Below, in pieces: positions 24,920-34,358 of a stretch of DNA of 64,000 nt. Positions within the stretch are counted from its first letter, which is position 1. Each line of letters opens with the position of its first letter. Origin of the DNA: Muribaculaceae bacterium (GTDB lineage: Bacteria > Bacteroidota > Bacteroidia > Bacteroidales > Muribaculaceae). A program made the translations under genes and the position numbers. Below the pieces are notes generated by a model, which was not told the DNA's origin, searched no databases, and was given only the letters and a program-made list of their open reading frames with translations. The stretch covers positions 1-64,000 of the forward strand of contig JAFLTP010000001.1 of NCBI GenBank assembly GCA_022510405.1, written 5' to 3'.

Positions 24920-26212
24920 TTAGTTACTTTCGCATTGAGGCGTTTCACCAATTTCTGATTCCTCAGATGTTGTTTCCTCCATCCTAGGATAAAGTTTCTC
25001 ACGCATTTTCCCTGTTCTTGTTTCAAATGTTATTCGGACTCGTTCATCAATGAACTCTCCTCGACTAGGATATTGCTTTTTCAATCCTTCACCATATAAT
25101 TCCAACTGATCATATGCCTCAAGACATTTGTTAACAAATTCCGGGTCAGTTCCTAATGTGTATTTATATTCTTCATCAGCCATCATTTTATTATACATCG
25201 GAATTACTTTAAGGGAATAAAGCTCATCAAGTTTCTGAGAAATCATTTTAGTCAATTTCCTTTCGATTTCTTCTTCTGATGGTTGGATGTGTACTTTGGG
25301 CTCAATTGGTTTAAAAGTTTCTTCTCTATTGACTTCTTCAATTGTGGAATCTTGCGGTATAGGATATTGGGTAAGTAATTCCTGATTTATCTGTTCTTTC
25401 AAATTATCCTTTTGAGGTGGTTTAGCAATCAAACTAATTATTCCTCCCAAAATCATAAGTAGGAGAAGATTGGTAAACCATTTATTTGTAATTTTATAAT
25501 TTTTGGGGACAGCCTTGAGTGCCTCAGATGCAGATTTAAAACGATTATCGGTATGATTGGCTGTAGCTTTCCCCACAAATTTTCCCCAATATTTGGAAAG
25601 TTTCGTTGCCGAGGAAAGTTCATCCATTATTTTCCCAACCAGAAAAATGTCAGTACTGACATTCACATTTCCGGTCAACTGTTCGGGCGCCTCATAACCT
25701 TCCGTGTATCCCGGTGTGGAATCATTGGAAGCGCTTTGGGCACAACTAAAATCAATTATCTTTACTTGACCTCCAATATTGGTGACCATCAGATTTTCAG
25801 GTTTCAAATCAAGGTGCACGATTTCCTTGGAATGAATATAATCCAAAGCCAACAATATTTGGGAACAAATGTTAATTAAAAATTTCTTGTCTAATAATCT
25901 TGGATCCTTTGTATCGAGCAGTTGTCTTAAAGTTTTTCCCTCAATATACTCTTCGTATAGCTTATTGTCTTCAAGTGCATAATATCTTACGATCCCTGGA
26001 TGATTCAACCCGTATCCTATAAGAAATTCTTTTTTGAGAGCTAGGGTGGTAACTAAATCATTTTTATATTTTTCGGTGGGCTCCTTAACGAAATGGAGTA
26101 CACCATTTCTTCTTACTATATAGTATGAGAAACGAGATGACTCGCCAATCTCAATAGGAAATCCTTCAGGAAAGGAAGAAGACACAGTATCGATATTAAA
26201 TCCGCTTTCCAT
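24920..26212 (-). CDS. Membrane-anchored Ser/Thr protein kinase
   Basis: 430 residues. The N-terminal kinase domain (about 20-225) has the ATP-binding Lys 43 (HFVKEP), the alpha-C Glu near 62, catalytic IVHLDLKPENL (H133-L-D135, K137, N140), metal-binding DFS at 154-156 in place of DFG, and APE at 175-177. The glycine-rich loop is weak. A single TM (about 247-262, TNLLLLMILGGIISLIA) separates it from a ~165-residue extracytoplasmic, Glu-rich helical region. The key Lys and Asp residues are present, so activity is plausible. It is preceded 17 bp upstream by a putative DNA-binding protein gene, and likely signals within the island system. Confidence 0.85.
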   Translation of the reverse strand: MESGFNIDTVSSSFPEGFPIEIGESSRFSYYIVRRNGVLHFVKEPTEKYKNDLVTTLALKKEFLIGYGLNHPGIVRYYALEDNKLYEEYIEGKTLRQLLDTKDPRLLDKKFLINICSQILLALDYIHSKEIVHLDLKPENLMVTNIGGQVKIIDFSCAQSASNDSTPGYTEGYEAPEQLTGNVNVSTDIFLVGKIMDELSSATKLSKYWGKFVGKATANHTDNRFKSASEALKAVPKNYKITNKWFTNLLLLMILGGIISLIAKPPQKDNLKEQINQELLTQYPIPQDSTIEEVNREETFKPIEPKVHIQPSEEEIERKLTKMISQKLDELYSLKVIPMYNKMMADEEYKYTLGTDPEFVNKCLEAYDQLELYGEGLKKQYPSRGEFIDERVRITFETRTGKMREKLYPRMEETTSEESEIGETPQCESN

Positions 26213-26229
26213 GTCAATCCATTTTCATA

Positions 26230-26784
26230 TCAATCTATTATTTCTATATAAGTTATCCCTTCATCGGGCGCTGCCATATAATTACCCAAAGATTTGCGTT
26301 CTCTTACAACTTCTTTAACCATGAAAGGAAAACCGATAGCTATCTGAGAGAGTGTCAAAAAATCTCCAGATTTCAATTTGCTGTTGCAAGCATCCAAAAT
26401 CTGGTAGTTACAATTACCCTTATGCTCGATTATAATTTTTCTGTTTGGCTCCCAACCTATTTTTATTTGTTTCCCAATGGAGATCTTTTCTAAATCGATA
26501 AATCCTTGTGGGCAGTTGAATTCAGAAATTTTTCCATTGGCGATCTGAATCAATATATTCCAATCTTTATAACCTAAGTACCTGGAAATGATGTCAAGAG
26601 TAGTTATTCTTGGAGAAGAATCGTAAGGTAAGATTCCGGTGAGCCTTTTTATTGTGTTGAGAGATAGTCTTTCTCCTATTTTTGATTCTATATCATTGCG
26701 GAGATATTCGGAACCAGATGGTGTTGTTACATCTTTGCCGGTTTTTTCATTGAGCAGTTTTATAATATTTCCATTGAGTTTCAT
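26230..26784 (-). CDS. Putative DNA-binding regulator of the island
   Basis: 184 residues. The N-terminal ~90 residues (LLNEKTGKDVTTPSGSEYLRNDI, LSLNTIKRLTGIL, TTLDIISRYLGYKDWNILI) match a helix-turn-helix-like domain common in small Bacteroidetes proteins that accompany signalling genes. The C-terminal half (about 95-184, KIGWEPNRKIIIEHKGNCNYQILD, LKSGDFLTLSQIAIGFPFMV) is a beta-rich domain of unknown role. It is the first gene of the minus-strand island and lies 17 bp before the kinase gene, so it may be controlled by, or report to, the kinase. DNA binding is inferred from similarity of pattern only. Confidence 0.6.
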   Translation of the reverse strand: MKLNGNIIKLLNEKTGKDVTTPSGSEYLRNDIESKIGERLSLNTIKRLTGILPYDSSPRITTLDIISRYLGYKDWNILIQIANGKISEFNCPQGFIDLEKISIGKQIKIGWEPNRKIIIEHKGNCNYQILDACNSKLKSGDFLTLSQIAIGFPFMVKEVVRERKSLGNYMAAPDEGITYIEIID

Positions 26785-26900
26785 ACTTCAAAAGAAAATA
26801 AAAAAATTGAAACAACAAAATGAGCTGAGAGATGTAAGAGAGCCTTCTTTGTTGACAATCACATATAGTGTTATGTTAATACTTATATCCTAAAATTAGT

Positions 26901-26908
26901 TATCTTTG
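26901..26908 (+). promoter_or_regulatory. -7 box of the lepA promoter
   Basis: TATCTTTG fits TAnnTTTG exactly and lies 18 bp before the lepA ATG. No clear TTTG was found at the -33 position. Confidence 0.6.
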
Positions 26909-26926
26909 CAATAGAAAAGGAATGAA

Positions 26927-28714
26927 ATGAAAAATATAAGAAATTTTTGTATTATAGCCCATATCGACCATGGTAAGTCCACTTTAGCCGACAGATTATT
27001 GGAAAGAACCAATACAGTGACCGGCAAAGATATGGAAGACCAGGTGCTGGATGATATGGAGCTTGAAAAGGAGAGGGGAATCACGATCAAGAGTCATGCA
27101 ATTCAAATGGATTATGAACTTGACGGGGAGAAATATGTGCTGAACCTTATAGACACTCCGGGACATGTGGATTTCTCGTATGAAGTGTCCCGATCGATAG
27201 CGGCCTGTGAAGGTGCCCTTCTTATAGTGGATGCTTCCCAAGGGATACAGGCCCAGACTATTTCCAATCTTTACATGGCCATTGACAATGACCTTGAAAT
27301 CATACCGGTCATTAACAAATGTGATCTCGAGAGTGCAAAACCGGAAGAGGTGGAAGACCAGATAGTGGATCTTCTGGGGTGCGACAGAGATGAAATAATA
27401 CGAGCCAGCGGAAAAACCGGTATGGGAGTTGACGAGATATTAAAGGCTATAGTGGAGAGGATTCCTGCTCCGAAAGGTGACCCGAACGCACCGCTTCAGG
27501 CTTTGGTATTCGATTCAGTTTTCAATCCTTTCCGGGGAATTATCGCTTATTTCAAGATAGAGAACGGAACAATCCATAGCGGGGAATTGGTGAAGTTCTT
27601 TTCAAACGACAAAGAATATCATGCTGATGAGATCGGTATTCTTAAACTGAACATGGAACCGAGAAAAGAACTCTCTGCAGGTAATGTGGGTTACATCATT
27701 TCCGGTATCAAGACCTCCAAGGAGGTTAAAGTGGGGGATACGATCACTTCAGTTGCGAATCCATGCTCCAAGCCGATAGAAGGATTCGAGGAGGTGAAGC
27801 CGATGGTGTTTGCCGGAGTATATCCCATAGATGCAGAAGATTTTGAAAATCTGAGGGCATCGTTGGAAAAATTGCAACTCAACGATGCTTCGCTCACATT
27901 CCAACCGGAATCATCGGCGGCACTTGGATTCGGTTTCCGTTGCGGATTCCTTGGTCTTCTCCATATGGAGATTATTCAGGAGAGGCTTGGACGTGAATTC
28001 GATATGGATGTGATAACCACAGTGCCGAATGTTTCCTATAAGGTGTATGACAAGAAAGGAAATGTGACAGAGGTGCATAATCCTTCGGGTCTTCCTGAAT
28101 TAAACCTCATAGATCATATAGAAGAACCATATATAAGGGCCACCATTATCACGCAGACTGATTATATCGGTCCGATCATGACTCTTTGTCTCAGTAAGAG
28201 AGGAGAACTCGTGAAACAGGAATATATCTCCGGAAATCGTATGGAGATTACCTTTGACATGCCTTTGGGCGAAATAGTGATAGACTTTTATGATAAGTTG
28301 AAGAGTATTTCCAAAGGTTATGCCTCATTCGATTATCATGTGAGTGATTTCCGTGATTCCAAATTGGTGAAACTCGACATACTTCTAAATGGAGAGAGTG
28401 TGGATGCCTTGTCAACCCTCACGCATGCGGATAATGCAGTGAAATTCGGAAGGAGGATGTGTGAGAAACTAAAGGAACTTATCCCTCGCCAACAGTTCGA
28501 TATCGCGATACAGGCTGCCATAGGTGCCAAGATTATTGCACGTGAAACTGTAAGGCAAGTTAGAAAGGATGTGACAGCCAAATGTTATGGAGGTGACATC
28601 ACCCGTAAACGTAAACTTCTCGAAAAGCAGAAAGAGGGTAAGAAGCGTATGAAGCAGATTGGCACGGTAGAGGTGCCCCAGAAGGCTTTCCTGGCAGTGC
28701 TAAAACTCGATTAA
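26927..28714 (+). CDS. lepA: Elongation factor 4 (LepA), ribosome back-translocase
   Basis: 595 residues, full length. A GTPase that binds the ribosome and remobilises stalled or mistranslocated complexes. G1 AHIDHGKST (about 11-19), switch II region [12 protein letters not shown]4 NKCD, then the translation-factor barrel and EF-G-like domains III and V. The LepA-specific C-terminal domain is recognisable by [20 protein letters not shown] and [11 protein letters not shown] near the end. Codon use is less AT-rich than in the island to its left. It marks the boundary between the accessory island and conserved chromosomal genes. Confidence 0.98.
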   Translation: MKNIRNFCIIAHIDHGKSTLADRLLERTNTVTGKDMEDQVLDDMELEKERGITIKSHAIQMDYELDGEKYVLNLIDTPGHVDFSYEVSRSIAACEGALLIVDASQGIQAQTISNLYMAIDNDLEIIPVINKCDLESAKPEEVEDQIVDLLGCDRDEIIRASGKTGMGVDEILKAIVERIPAPKGDPNAPLQALVFDSVFNPFRGIIAYFKIENGTIHSGELVKFFSNDKEYHADEIGILKLNMEPRKELSAGNVGYIISGIKTSKEVKVGDTITSVANPCSKPIEGFEEVKPMVFAGVYPIDAEDFENLRASLEKLQLNDASLTFQPESSAALGFGFRCGFLGLLHMEIIQERLGREFDMDVITTVPNVSYKVYDKKGNVTEVHNPSGLPELNLIDHIEEPYIRATIITQTDYIGPIMTLCLSKRGELVKQEYISGNRMEITFDMPLGEIVIDFYDKLKSISKGYASFDYHVSDFRDSKLVKLDILLNGESVDALSTLTHADNAVKFGRRMCEKLKELIPRQQFDIAIQAAIGAKIIARETVRQVRKDVTAKCYGGDITRKRKLLEKQKEGKKRMKQIGTVEVPQKAFLAVLKLD

Positions 28715-28769
28715 CCATAACCCATCGGGGTAAATACCTCACAACTTAAAACATAAAACTCACAAGACA

Positions 28770-29246
28770 ATGAATATCGGAGACAAATTTCCAAATGTAC
28801 TTGGCCCCAGCATAGACGGCAAAGAAATAAAACTAAGTGATTATCCCGGGATGAAATTTATTATCTATTTCTATCCTAAGGATGCCACTTCAGGATGCAC
28901 AGCAGAGGCCATAAGCCTACGCGACAATTACCAAACATTCCTTAAGATGGGTTATCAAATTATCGGAGTAAACAACGGTAGTGTGGAGAGCCATAAGAAA
29001 TTTGCAGAGAAACAGGAACTGCCTTTCCCGTTGGTCGCAGATACCGATCTTAAGATTTGCGAGTTGGCAGGTGTTTGGCAACTAAAGAAAATGTGTGGTA
29101 AAGAATATATGGGTATAGTTCGTACCACTTTTGTATGCAACCCTGATGGAGAAGTTACCGACGTAATCAAGAAAGTTGAAACCAAGACAGCTGCAGATCA
29201 ACTTTTCAAGCTTCTCGAGGGTAGAGGTTCAATCAATCCCGCATAA
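28770..29246 (+). CDS. bcp: Thiol peroxidase, Bcp/PrxQ type
   Basis: 158-residue peroxiredoxin that reduces hydrogen peroxide and organic hydroperoxides with thioredoxin as electron donor. YFYPKDATSGCTAEA carries the peroxidatic Cys 43 with the preceding Thr/Pro-loop pattern of the PrxQ family. The resolving Cys often found five residues later is absent; other cysteines occur at KICEL and KMCGK. The gap to lepA (55 bp) contains a few heptamer-type repeats (CTTAAAA, CTCACAA). A thioredoxin-like gene lies convergently downstream. Confidence 0.93.
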   Translation: MNIGDKFPNVLGPSIDGKEIKLSDYPGMKFIIYFYPKDATSGCTAEAISLRDNYQTFLKMGYQIIGVNNGSVESHKKFAEKQELPFPLVADTDLKICELAGVWQLKKMCGKEYMGIVRTTFVCNPDGEVTDVIKKVETKTAADQLFKLLEGRGSINPA

Positions 29247-29252
29247 ATATAA

Positions 29253-29282
29253 AAGGATAGGGTGCTGAGGCACCCTATCCTT
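29253..29282. terminator. Bidirectional terminator between bcp and the thioredoxin gene
   Basis: GGATAGGGTGC and GCACCCTATCC form an 11-bp perfect stem with a short loop. On the minus strand it is followed by TTTTAT, on the plus strand by a weak TTG. It sits between two convergent genes and probably serves both. Confidence 0.8.
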
Positions 29283-29377
29283 GAACAGTTGATAAAGATA
29301 TTATTGCATTAAAGTTACGGGTCTTTTTATAATGACTGCTCTTTAATTTCCGGTTTGCGGATATTAGGCAGATATTG

Positions 29378-29671
29378 TTAGAAGAAACGGGCAACTTCCC
29401 TGTAAAGTTCATCACCGGGCATTTCGCCTGCAGACCGCCATACTTCCTGTCCGTCTTTATAAACGATGAAAGTAGGATATGATTCTACGTCATTTTCTTC
29501 GGTGAGAGTCTGATATTTATCAACGTCAAACTGGTAAACAGAAGCCCTGTCTCCAAGTTTTTCCTTAACCTCAGCAACGATAGGCATCATTCTCTGGCAG
29601 TGAGGACACCAGGATGCGAAAAATTCTACCAATACTACTTTGTTGCTGTTGATAATTTCATTGTAATTCAT
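29378..29671 (-). CDS. Thioredoxin-family protein
   Basis: 97 residues, a compact thioredoxin fold without signal peptide. The active site is FFASWCPHCQRM (Cys 22 and Cys 25), CPHC rather than the CGPC of classical thioredoxin, and the cis-Pro loop is SYPTFIVY. The CPHC dipeptide gives a more oxidising redox potential in known DsbA-like proteins, but the length and lack of signal fit a cytoplasmic reductase. It may reduce the Bcp peroxiredoxin encoded next to it. A GC-rich hairpin (CCGGC/GCCGG, about 29700-29716) lies just upstream. Confidence 0.88.
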   Translation of the reverse strand: MNYNEIINSNKVVLVEFFASWCPHCQRMMPIVAEVKEKLGDRASVYQFDVDKYQTLTEENDVESYPTFIVYKDGQEVWRSAGEMPGDELYREVARFF

Positions 29672-29764
29672 AATCTTGTCTGTTTTAATAACCGTCGCCG
29701 GCGTTATTGCCGGTTTCTGTTATTATAACAAACCCATTTACAATTGGTTCAAATTTTTCCAGTC

Positions 29765-30997
29765 CTATTTTTTTAATTTATCTACCGCTTTTTCCAGAGA
29801 CTCTGTCGGTTCGATTATATTGTAGTCTTTCCAGAAATCTTCGTCCCAATAGTTTTCAACGTGGTCGGAGAAAATCTTTCTTTTCCCGAAGGTTTCGTTG
29901 AACTTTATATGTTTATCAGGTGAATCGTCTCTATCAACCATCACCATCTCTGCATTTGAGGTATAGGTAGAGGAGAAGAGACGTTTCTTCCAGTCGCATT
30001 TAAACCTCATTTTGGAAGAGATATAATTGATATAAGATTTCCCGTCTATGGTCTTGTAGGTCACCATCCCTGAAACTTCCAGTGGTTTGAAATTAAGTCC
30101 TGTTGGTTTTTTCTGTAGAATTGAACGGGTCACCTTGTTTTTGTCTTTCATATCAAGTTCGAATTCCACCCTGCTGATCGTAAGATTGTCACCATCGATG
30201 TAAAACACGCCACTGTTAAGAGGATATGATAAAGAAACTTTGGGTTGGAAACTGATAGCGTAATGCATCTGATTGTCGATCATAACACCGGTTTCCATTT
30301 TGAAATCATAGTTGTCAATTTCCTCGATTGTAAACAGATGGTCACCATTCTTAACGGCATCAAGCATTATGGGCATATAGGGACCACCCATAAGTTTTAC
30401 CGCTAAAGTGTCGGATGATTTTGGACTCACAATACTTCTTCCTTTATGAATGCTCACCTTTTCTCCATGTATATCACGATATTTATAAGGTTTCTTCAAA
30501 ACGTCAACCATAGCTTCAGAAATATTGATAAATCTATTTCCTTTCTGAATGGTCTCTCTATAGAATCCTGAGAATAGATTGTCGTGATCGGAATAATTGT
30601 CAGGAATCTTTCTTAAGGCCATTTTTACAATTTCTTTAGGATCACCACCGAGCACCAGGAGTTCTTTCAATACTTTTCCTGAGGGTTCAAGAAATATAGA
30701 TAAGGGGAGAGAATTTTCGTCAAGTGTTACAAATTGAGTTTGGAACCCGATTTGTTCTGCTTTCAAGCCTTTGGTAAAATCTTTTGCAGGAATCTTAAGA
30801 GTAAAATTTCCCTCTGTGTTAGTGACTGTGCCTATATTTGTACCGGGAATCGAAACACTTACATTACCTAAAACCTTTTTATTTTTTGCATTCTTGATGG
30901 TTCCCGAGATTTCGACAACATTATCAGCCGATATCAAGTAATTGGGAAGAACAAGGTATAATAGAAAAATTAGAATTATTTTATAAGATATTTTCAT
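29765..30997 (-). CDS. Outer-membrane-associated CarbopepD_reg protein
   Basis: 410 residues: signal peptide (about 1-24), a carboxypeptidase-regulatory-like domain (about 30-105: EISGTIKNAKNKKVLGNVSVSIPGTNIG and the TNTEGNFTLKIP turn) as found at the start of SusC proteins, then a DUF5686-like or related beta-rich C-terminal region of about 290 residues ending in a helical segment (EDFWKDYNIIEPTESLEKAVDKLKK). There is no TonB-dependent receptor plug or barrel. It stands alone with its own promoter. Function unknown; surface or periplasmic location is inferred. Confidence 0.75.
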   Translation of the reverse strand: MKISYKIILIFLLYLVLPNYLISADNVVEISGTIKNAKNKKVLGNVSVSIPGTNIGTVTNTEGNFTLKIPAKDFTKGLKAEQIGFQTQFVTLDENSLPLSIFLEPSGKVLKELLVLGGDPKEIVKMALRKIPDNYSDHDNLFSGFYRETIQKGNRFINISEAMVDVLKKPYKYRDIHGEKVSIHKGRSIVSPKSSDTLAVKLMGGPYMPIMLDAVKNGDHLFTIEEIDNYDFKMETGVMIDNQMHYAISFQPKVSLSYPLNSGVFYIDGDNLTISRVEFELDMKDKNKVTRSILQKKPTGLNFKPLEVSGMVTYKTIDGKSYINYISSKMRFKCDWKKRLFSSTYTSNAEMVMVDRDDSPDKHIKFNETFGKRKIFSDHVENYWDEDFWKDYNIIEPTESLEKAVDKLKK

Positions 30998-31023
30998 ATA
31001 GATAATTAGCTTTCAATCCACTA

Positions 31024-31055
31024 CAAATGTAAGCAAAAGTTTTCGAAAAATCAAA
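31024..31055 (-). promoter_or_regulatory. Promoter of the CarbopepD_reg gene
   Basis: On the minus strand TTTG (31052-31055), 20 bp, TACATTTG (31024-31031) matches the Bacteroidetes -33/-7 consensus. The predicted start is about 20 bp before the ATG at 30997. Confidence 0.75.
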
Positions 31056-31105
31056 AAGAATTTTCCCGATATTATTCCCGGAATTTTTGCTTAGTATAAA
31101 GAGAT

Positions 31106-31139
31106 AAAAAACCAGGGAAATCCTAATGGAAAGCCCTGG
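31106..31139 (-). terminator. Terminator of the nuo-atp operon
   Basis: On the minus strand CCAGGG and CCCTGG form a hairpin followed by TTTTTTAT. It lies about 100 bp after the nuoN stop and is the first terminator-like structure after the 18-gene run. Confidence 0.8.
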
Positions 31140-31176
31140 CTCTGGTTATATAAAAAGTGGAATCTTCGTTTTGGGT

Positions 31177-31220
31177 GTCTTGTAGTCTTGTAGTCTAGTA
31201 GTCTTGTAGTCTTGTAGTTT
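31177..31220. repeat. Octamer tandem repeat GTCTTGTA
   Basis: Five consecutive 8-bp units (GTCTTGTA, with one GTCTAGTA variant) followed by a partial unit, between the nuoN stop and the operon terminator. It differs from the heptamer family in period but has a similar composition. Confidence 0.9.
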
Positions 31221-31235
31221 AGAAGACCGGTAATT

Positions 31236-32714
31236 TTAATAGGGGAGGATGGATCCAAGGAGTTTTACGGAATTGACAACGGCATCGTAGCAATACTGAT
31301 AGATGTAAGGCACGAGACCGAAGAATACTATACCTGCAACACAAAGCCAAAGTCCGACCTTTTCGCAACGGAATGTCTTGATTGTTCCCACTTTCGGTTC
31401 TTCCGGACTGATCCACATTGCTTTCACAACCAACAGATAGTAATAGAGCGAAATGATAGTGTTGATCAAAGCTACCAAAACGAGCATATACAGTGCCCAT
31501 GAATTGGTTGATGTGACAGAGGTGAAGATAAGGATCTTACTGAAGAAACCGGCAAACGGAGGAATACCTGCAAGAGAGAACATCGCAAGAGTCATCGCGA
31601 ACGACAACCAAGGATTGCTCTTGTGTAAGCCATTGTAGTCATCCATTGTGAGATAACCTGTATTCTCTTCGATTGTGTTGATAACGAGGAAAGCTCCAAG
31701 GTTGCTAACCACATAGACGAATACGTAGAATATCAAAGCTGAAAGACCGAGGGTCTCACCTGCCATAACACCAAGCATAATGTAACCTGCCTGCGAGATG
31801 GATGAGAACGCCATGAAGCGTTTCATATTCTTTTGGCGGATAGCAAAGAGGTTACCGATAGTGATGGTAAGTATGATGACCGCATACATCATCCATTCCC
31901 AAGCGTCGGAATAAACGGCACCAAAGCATTGAGTAAAGATTATGAAGAATGCGAAGGCTGCTGCTCCTTTAGAAACCACGGAAAGGAAACTTGTGACAGC
32001 AGTAGGCGCTCCTTGATAAACATCGGCAGTCCAAAGATGGAAAGGTACCAGAGAGAGTTTGAAACCGATACCTGCGATCATAAATGCAAGAGCTATCAGA
32101 AGGAGTCCACTCATTTCGCCCTGACTAATCGTAATGGCGAGGTCGTTGAAATATAGTGAACCACCTGAGAAGGCATACACAAAGGAAAGACCCACCAAAA
32201 GAACAGCCGAGGAGAACACAGCAGTCATTATATACTTGATGGCTGCTTCGTTGCTTTCATATCTTTTCTTATTGAAAGCCACAAGAGCTGCAAGGGGAAG
32301 AGAGGCTGATTCCAGACCGATAATGAAAATCAAGAAATGACGGGCAGAAACCATAAGGTACATACCGAACACGGTGACAAGAATCAACTCATAAAATTCA
32401 CCTTTTCTGATTACGGCTTCCTCACTGTCGAGCCATTTGGCAGCCTGGAGGAATACGATAAACACACCTATATTCAAGATAGCCTTGATGGCGTTGGTAG
32501 CAGTGTCATTGATATACATACCTCCGAACACGTATTCACCTGATGCCGGGATAACCCAAATGGCGATTGTGCCAAGACCGAACAGGATAGTAGTGAAAGG
32601 AGTAAGAATCTTCTTACCGCTTTCTGAAGAGAATGTGTCGAAAAGAAACACAAGGATGAATATACCGAGAATAATCATCTCGGGAATCATATGTCCAAAT
32701 TGAGAATAAGTCAT
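31236..32714 (-). CDS. nuoN: NADH-quinone oxidoreductase-like subunit N
   Basis: 492 residues, about 14 TM helices; one of three antiporter-like proton-pumping subunits of the complex I membrane arm. Recognisable segments are the discontinuous-helix region GIGFKLSLVPFHLWTADVY with the conserved Lys and Asp, YQGAPTAVTSFLSVVSKGAA, and FSLAGIPPFAGFFSK. Last gene of the operon; the start follows the nuoM stop by 39 bp. Confidence 0.95.
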   Translation of the reverse strand: MTYSQFGHMIPEMIILGIFILVFLFDTFSSESGKKILTPFTTILFGLGTIAIWVIPASGEYVFGGMYINDTATNAIKAILNIGVFIVFLQAAKWLDSEEAVIRKGEFYELILVTVFGMYLMVSARHFLIFIIGLESASLPLAALVAFNKKRYESNEAAIKYIMTAVFSSAVLLVGLSFVYAFSGGSLYFNDLAITISQGEMSGLLLIALAFMIAGIGFKLSLVPFHLWTADVYQGAPTAVTSFLSVVSKGAAAFAFFIIFTQCFGAVYSDAWEWMMYAVIILTITIGNLFAIRQKNMKRFMAFSSISQAGYIMLGVMAGETLGLSALIFYVFVYVVSNLGAFLVINTIEENTGYLTMDDYNGLHKSNPWLSFAMTLAMFSLAGIPPFAGFFSKILIFTSVTSTNSWALYMLVLVALINTIISLYYYLLVVKAMWISPEEPKVGTIKTFRCEKVGLWLCVAGIVFFGLVPYIYQYCYDAVVNSVKLLGSILPY

Positions 32715-32753
32715 CGTTAAATCGCTTGTTTTATCTTGTCAAACATTCATTCA

Positions 32754-34271
32754 TTAAAACACACTTGCCTGGAGGGCATTGATAATGGGGGTGAAACTAT
32801 GGTTGATAGCCTCGTTAATCCAATTAGGGAAGCAACCGATACCTGCGATACAGAGGATCAAAGTCACGGTAGCGAGTCTTTCAAACCATGTAGCATCTGT
32901 GAGAGTAAGATGATGGTCATCCTGAACCGGACCGAGAAGCAATTTGCCCACAACTCGAAGTATGTAAACTGCAGTGATTACGATAGCGGCAGTTGCACAG
33001 ATAACGAAAATTCTGTGGAATACATCGGCATCCTGGAAAGCTCCGAAGAAAATAGTCATTTCCGCTACGAAACCGGAAAGGCCCGGAAGACCCAAAGATG
33101 CGAAACCGGCAATCATATAGCAAACACCCAAATAAGGCATGATTCTCATCAAACCTCCCATTTGACGGATATCACGAGTATGTGTTCTTCCGTAGATCAT
33201 ACCGATCAAGGCGAAGAACAAGGCTGTCATCAAACCGTGAGACAACATCTGCATTATTGCTCCTGTCATTGCAGTTGCATTAAGCATCAAGATAGCGAAA
33301 AGCACCATACCGCAGTGAGACACCGAAGAGTAAGCATTGATGTATTTAAGGTCGGTTTGAACACAAGCGGAGAATGCTCCGTAAACGATACTGATACCTG
33401 TAAGGATTATGAATATCCAAGCAAGCTCGTTGGCAGCCTGAGGCAAAAGGAAGATGGCGATTCGGAAGCAACCGTAACCACCAAGTTTCATAAGTACTCC
33501 GGCATGGAGCATAGAAACTGCAGTAGGAGCACTTGCGTGACCGTCGGGACTCCAGGTATGGAACGGGAACATGGCTCCAAGAACACCGAACCCAACGAAA
33601 GTGAAGCAGAACAACATGTATTGCCAATTCGGGTCGATGGATGCGTTATGAGAAATCTCAAGGATATTCCAAGTGAGTTGGCCACCTTCAGGTGCGCTAT
33701 GCCAGAAAATTCCAAGGAGACCGAGCATAAGGAATGCGGAACCACCCATAAGCATGAGAGTAAGTTTCATGGCTGAATATTCCTTTCTACCGGTACCCCA
33801 TACACCGATAAGAAGGTACATCGGAATCAAAGCCACCTCATAGAACATGAACATCGTGAAGATGTCGATTGAGATGAAGAAACCGAAAACACCGGTGCTC
33901 AACAAAGCATACCAAAGGAAGAAATTCTTTGGAAGCGGGTTAATTTTCCAAGATGCGAAAGTACCGGCGAAAACAATGATTGCTGAAAGGAGAATCATTA
34001 ATACCGATATACCATCAACTCCCACTGCAAGATGAATATTGAGAGGAGCATACCACATCCAACTTCCGGTGAAAAGCATTTCATCGGTAACACCCATTTC
34101 CCTGAGGCGCAAGAAATCGCAACAGAGCCAGATTGCCAGAGCGAGCAAAACAGTGGAACAAACCACCATGACAGCCCGTATAGCCTTCATGCCGCTGTTT
34201 TGGCAAAGGCCCAGTCCCGCCATCATAGCGATGGGGATAACCACAAACCAGATTAATATATTGTCAAACAT
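32754..34271 (-). CDS. nuoM: NADH-quinone oxidoreductase-like subunit M
   Basis: 505 residues, about 14 TM helices, antiporter-like. Diagnostic parts: MFYEVALIPMYLLIGVWG with the conserved Glu, the proton-channel helix FPFHTWSPDGHASAPTAVSM, LMKLGGYGCFR, and LSHGLMTALFFALIGMIYGRT. It lies between nuoL (87-bp gap) and nuoN. A long open frame on the opposite strand (about 32736-33776) is only a shadow of this gene. Confidence 0.96.
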   Translation of the reverse strand: MFDNILIWFVVIPIAMMAGLGLCQNSGMKAIRAVMVVCSTVLLALAIWLCCDFLRLREMGVTDEMLFTGSWMWYAPLNIHLAVGVDGISVLMILLSAIIVFAGTFASWKINPLPKNFFLWYALLSTGVFGFFISIDIFTMFMFYEVALIPMYLLIGVWGTGRKEYSAMKLTLMLMGGSAFLMLGLLGIFWHSAPEGGQLTWNILEISHNASIDPNWQYMLFCFTFVGFGVLGAMFPFHTWSPDGHASAPTAVSMLHAGVLMKLGGYGCFRIAIFLLPQAANELAWIFIILTGISIVYGAFSACVQTDLKYINAYSSVSHCGMVLFAILMLNATAMTGAIMQMLSHGLMTALFFALIGMIYGRTHTRDIRQMGGLMRIMPYLGVCYMIAGFASLGLPGLSGFVAEMTIFFGAFQDADVFHRIFVICATAAIVITAVYILRVVGKLLLGPVQDDHHLTLTDATWFERLATVTLILCIAGIGCFPNWINEAINHSFTPIINALQASVF

Positions 34272-34358
34272 GATGTTGAGTTAGTTGTTTCTTAGTTTTG
34301 AATATTTATCTCGATGAATCTTAATTTATCTCGAAGAATCACGATTTCTATAAAAGTA

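Noticed and set aside
10536..26784. Prophage or conjugative element
   Set aside because: No integrase, transposase, capsid, portal, relaxase or Tra genes and no flanking tRNA or att-like direct repeats were seen; lipoproteins, kinase and cytomotive-fold proteins do not fit a phage.
32736..33776. 346-residue open frame on the plus strand
   Set aside because: It lies fully opposite nuoM, has Ser/His/Glu-rich composition and no homology pattern; it is a shadow of the conserved gene.
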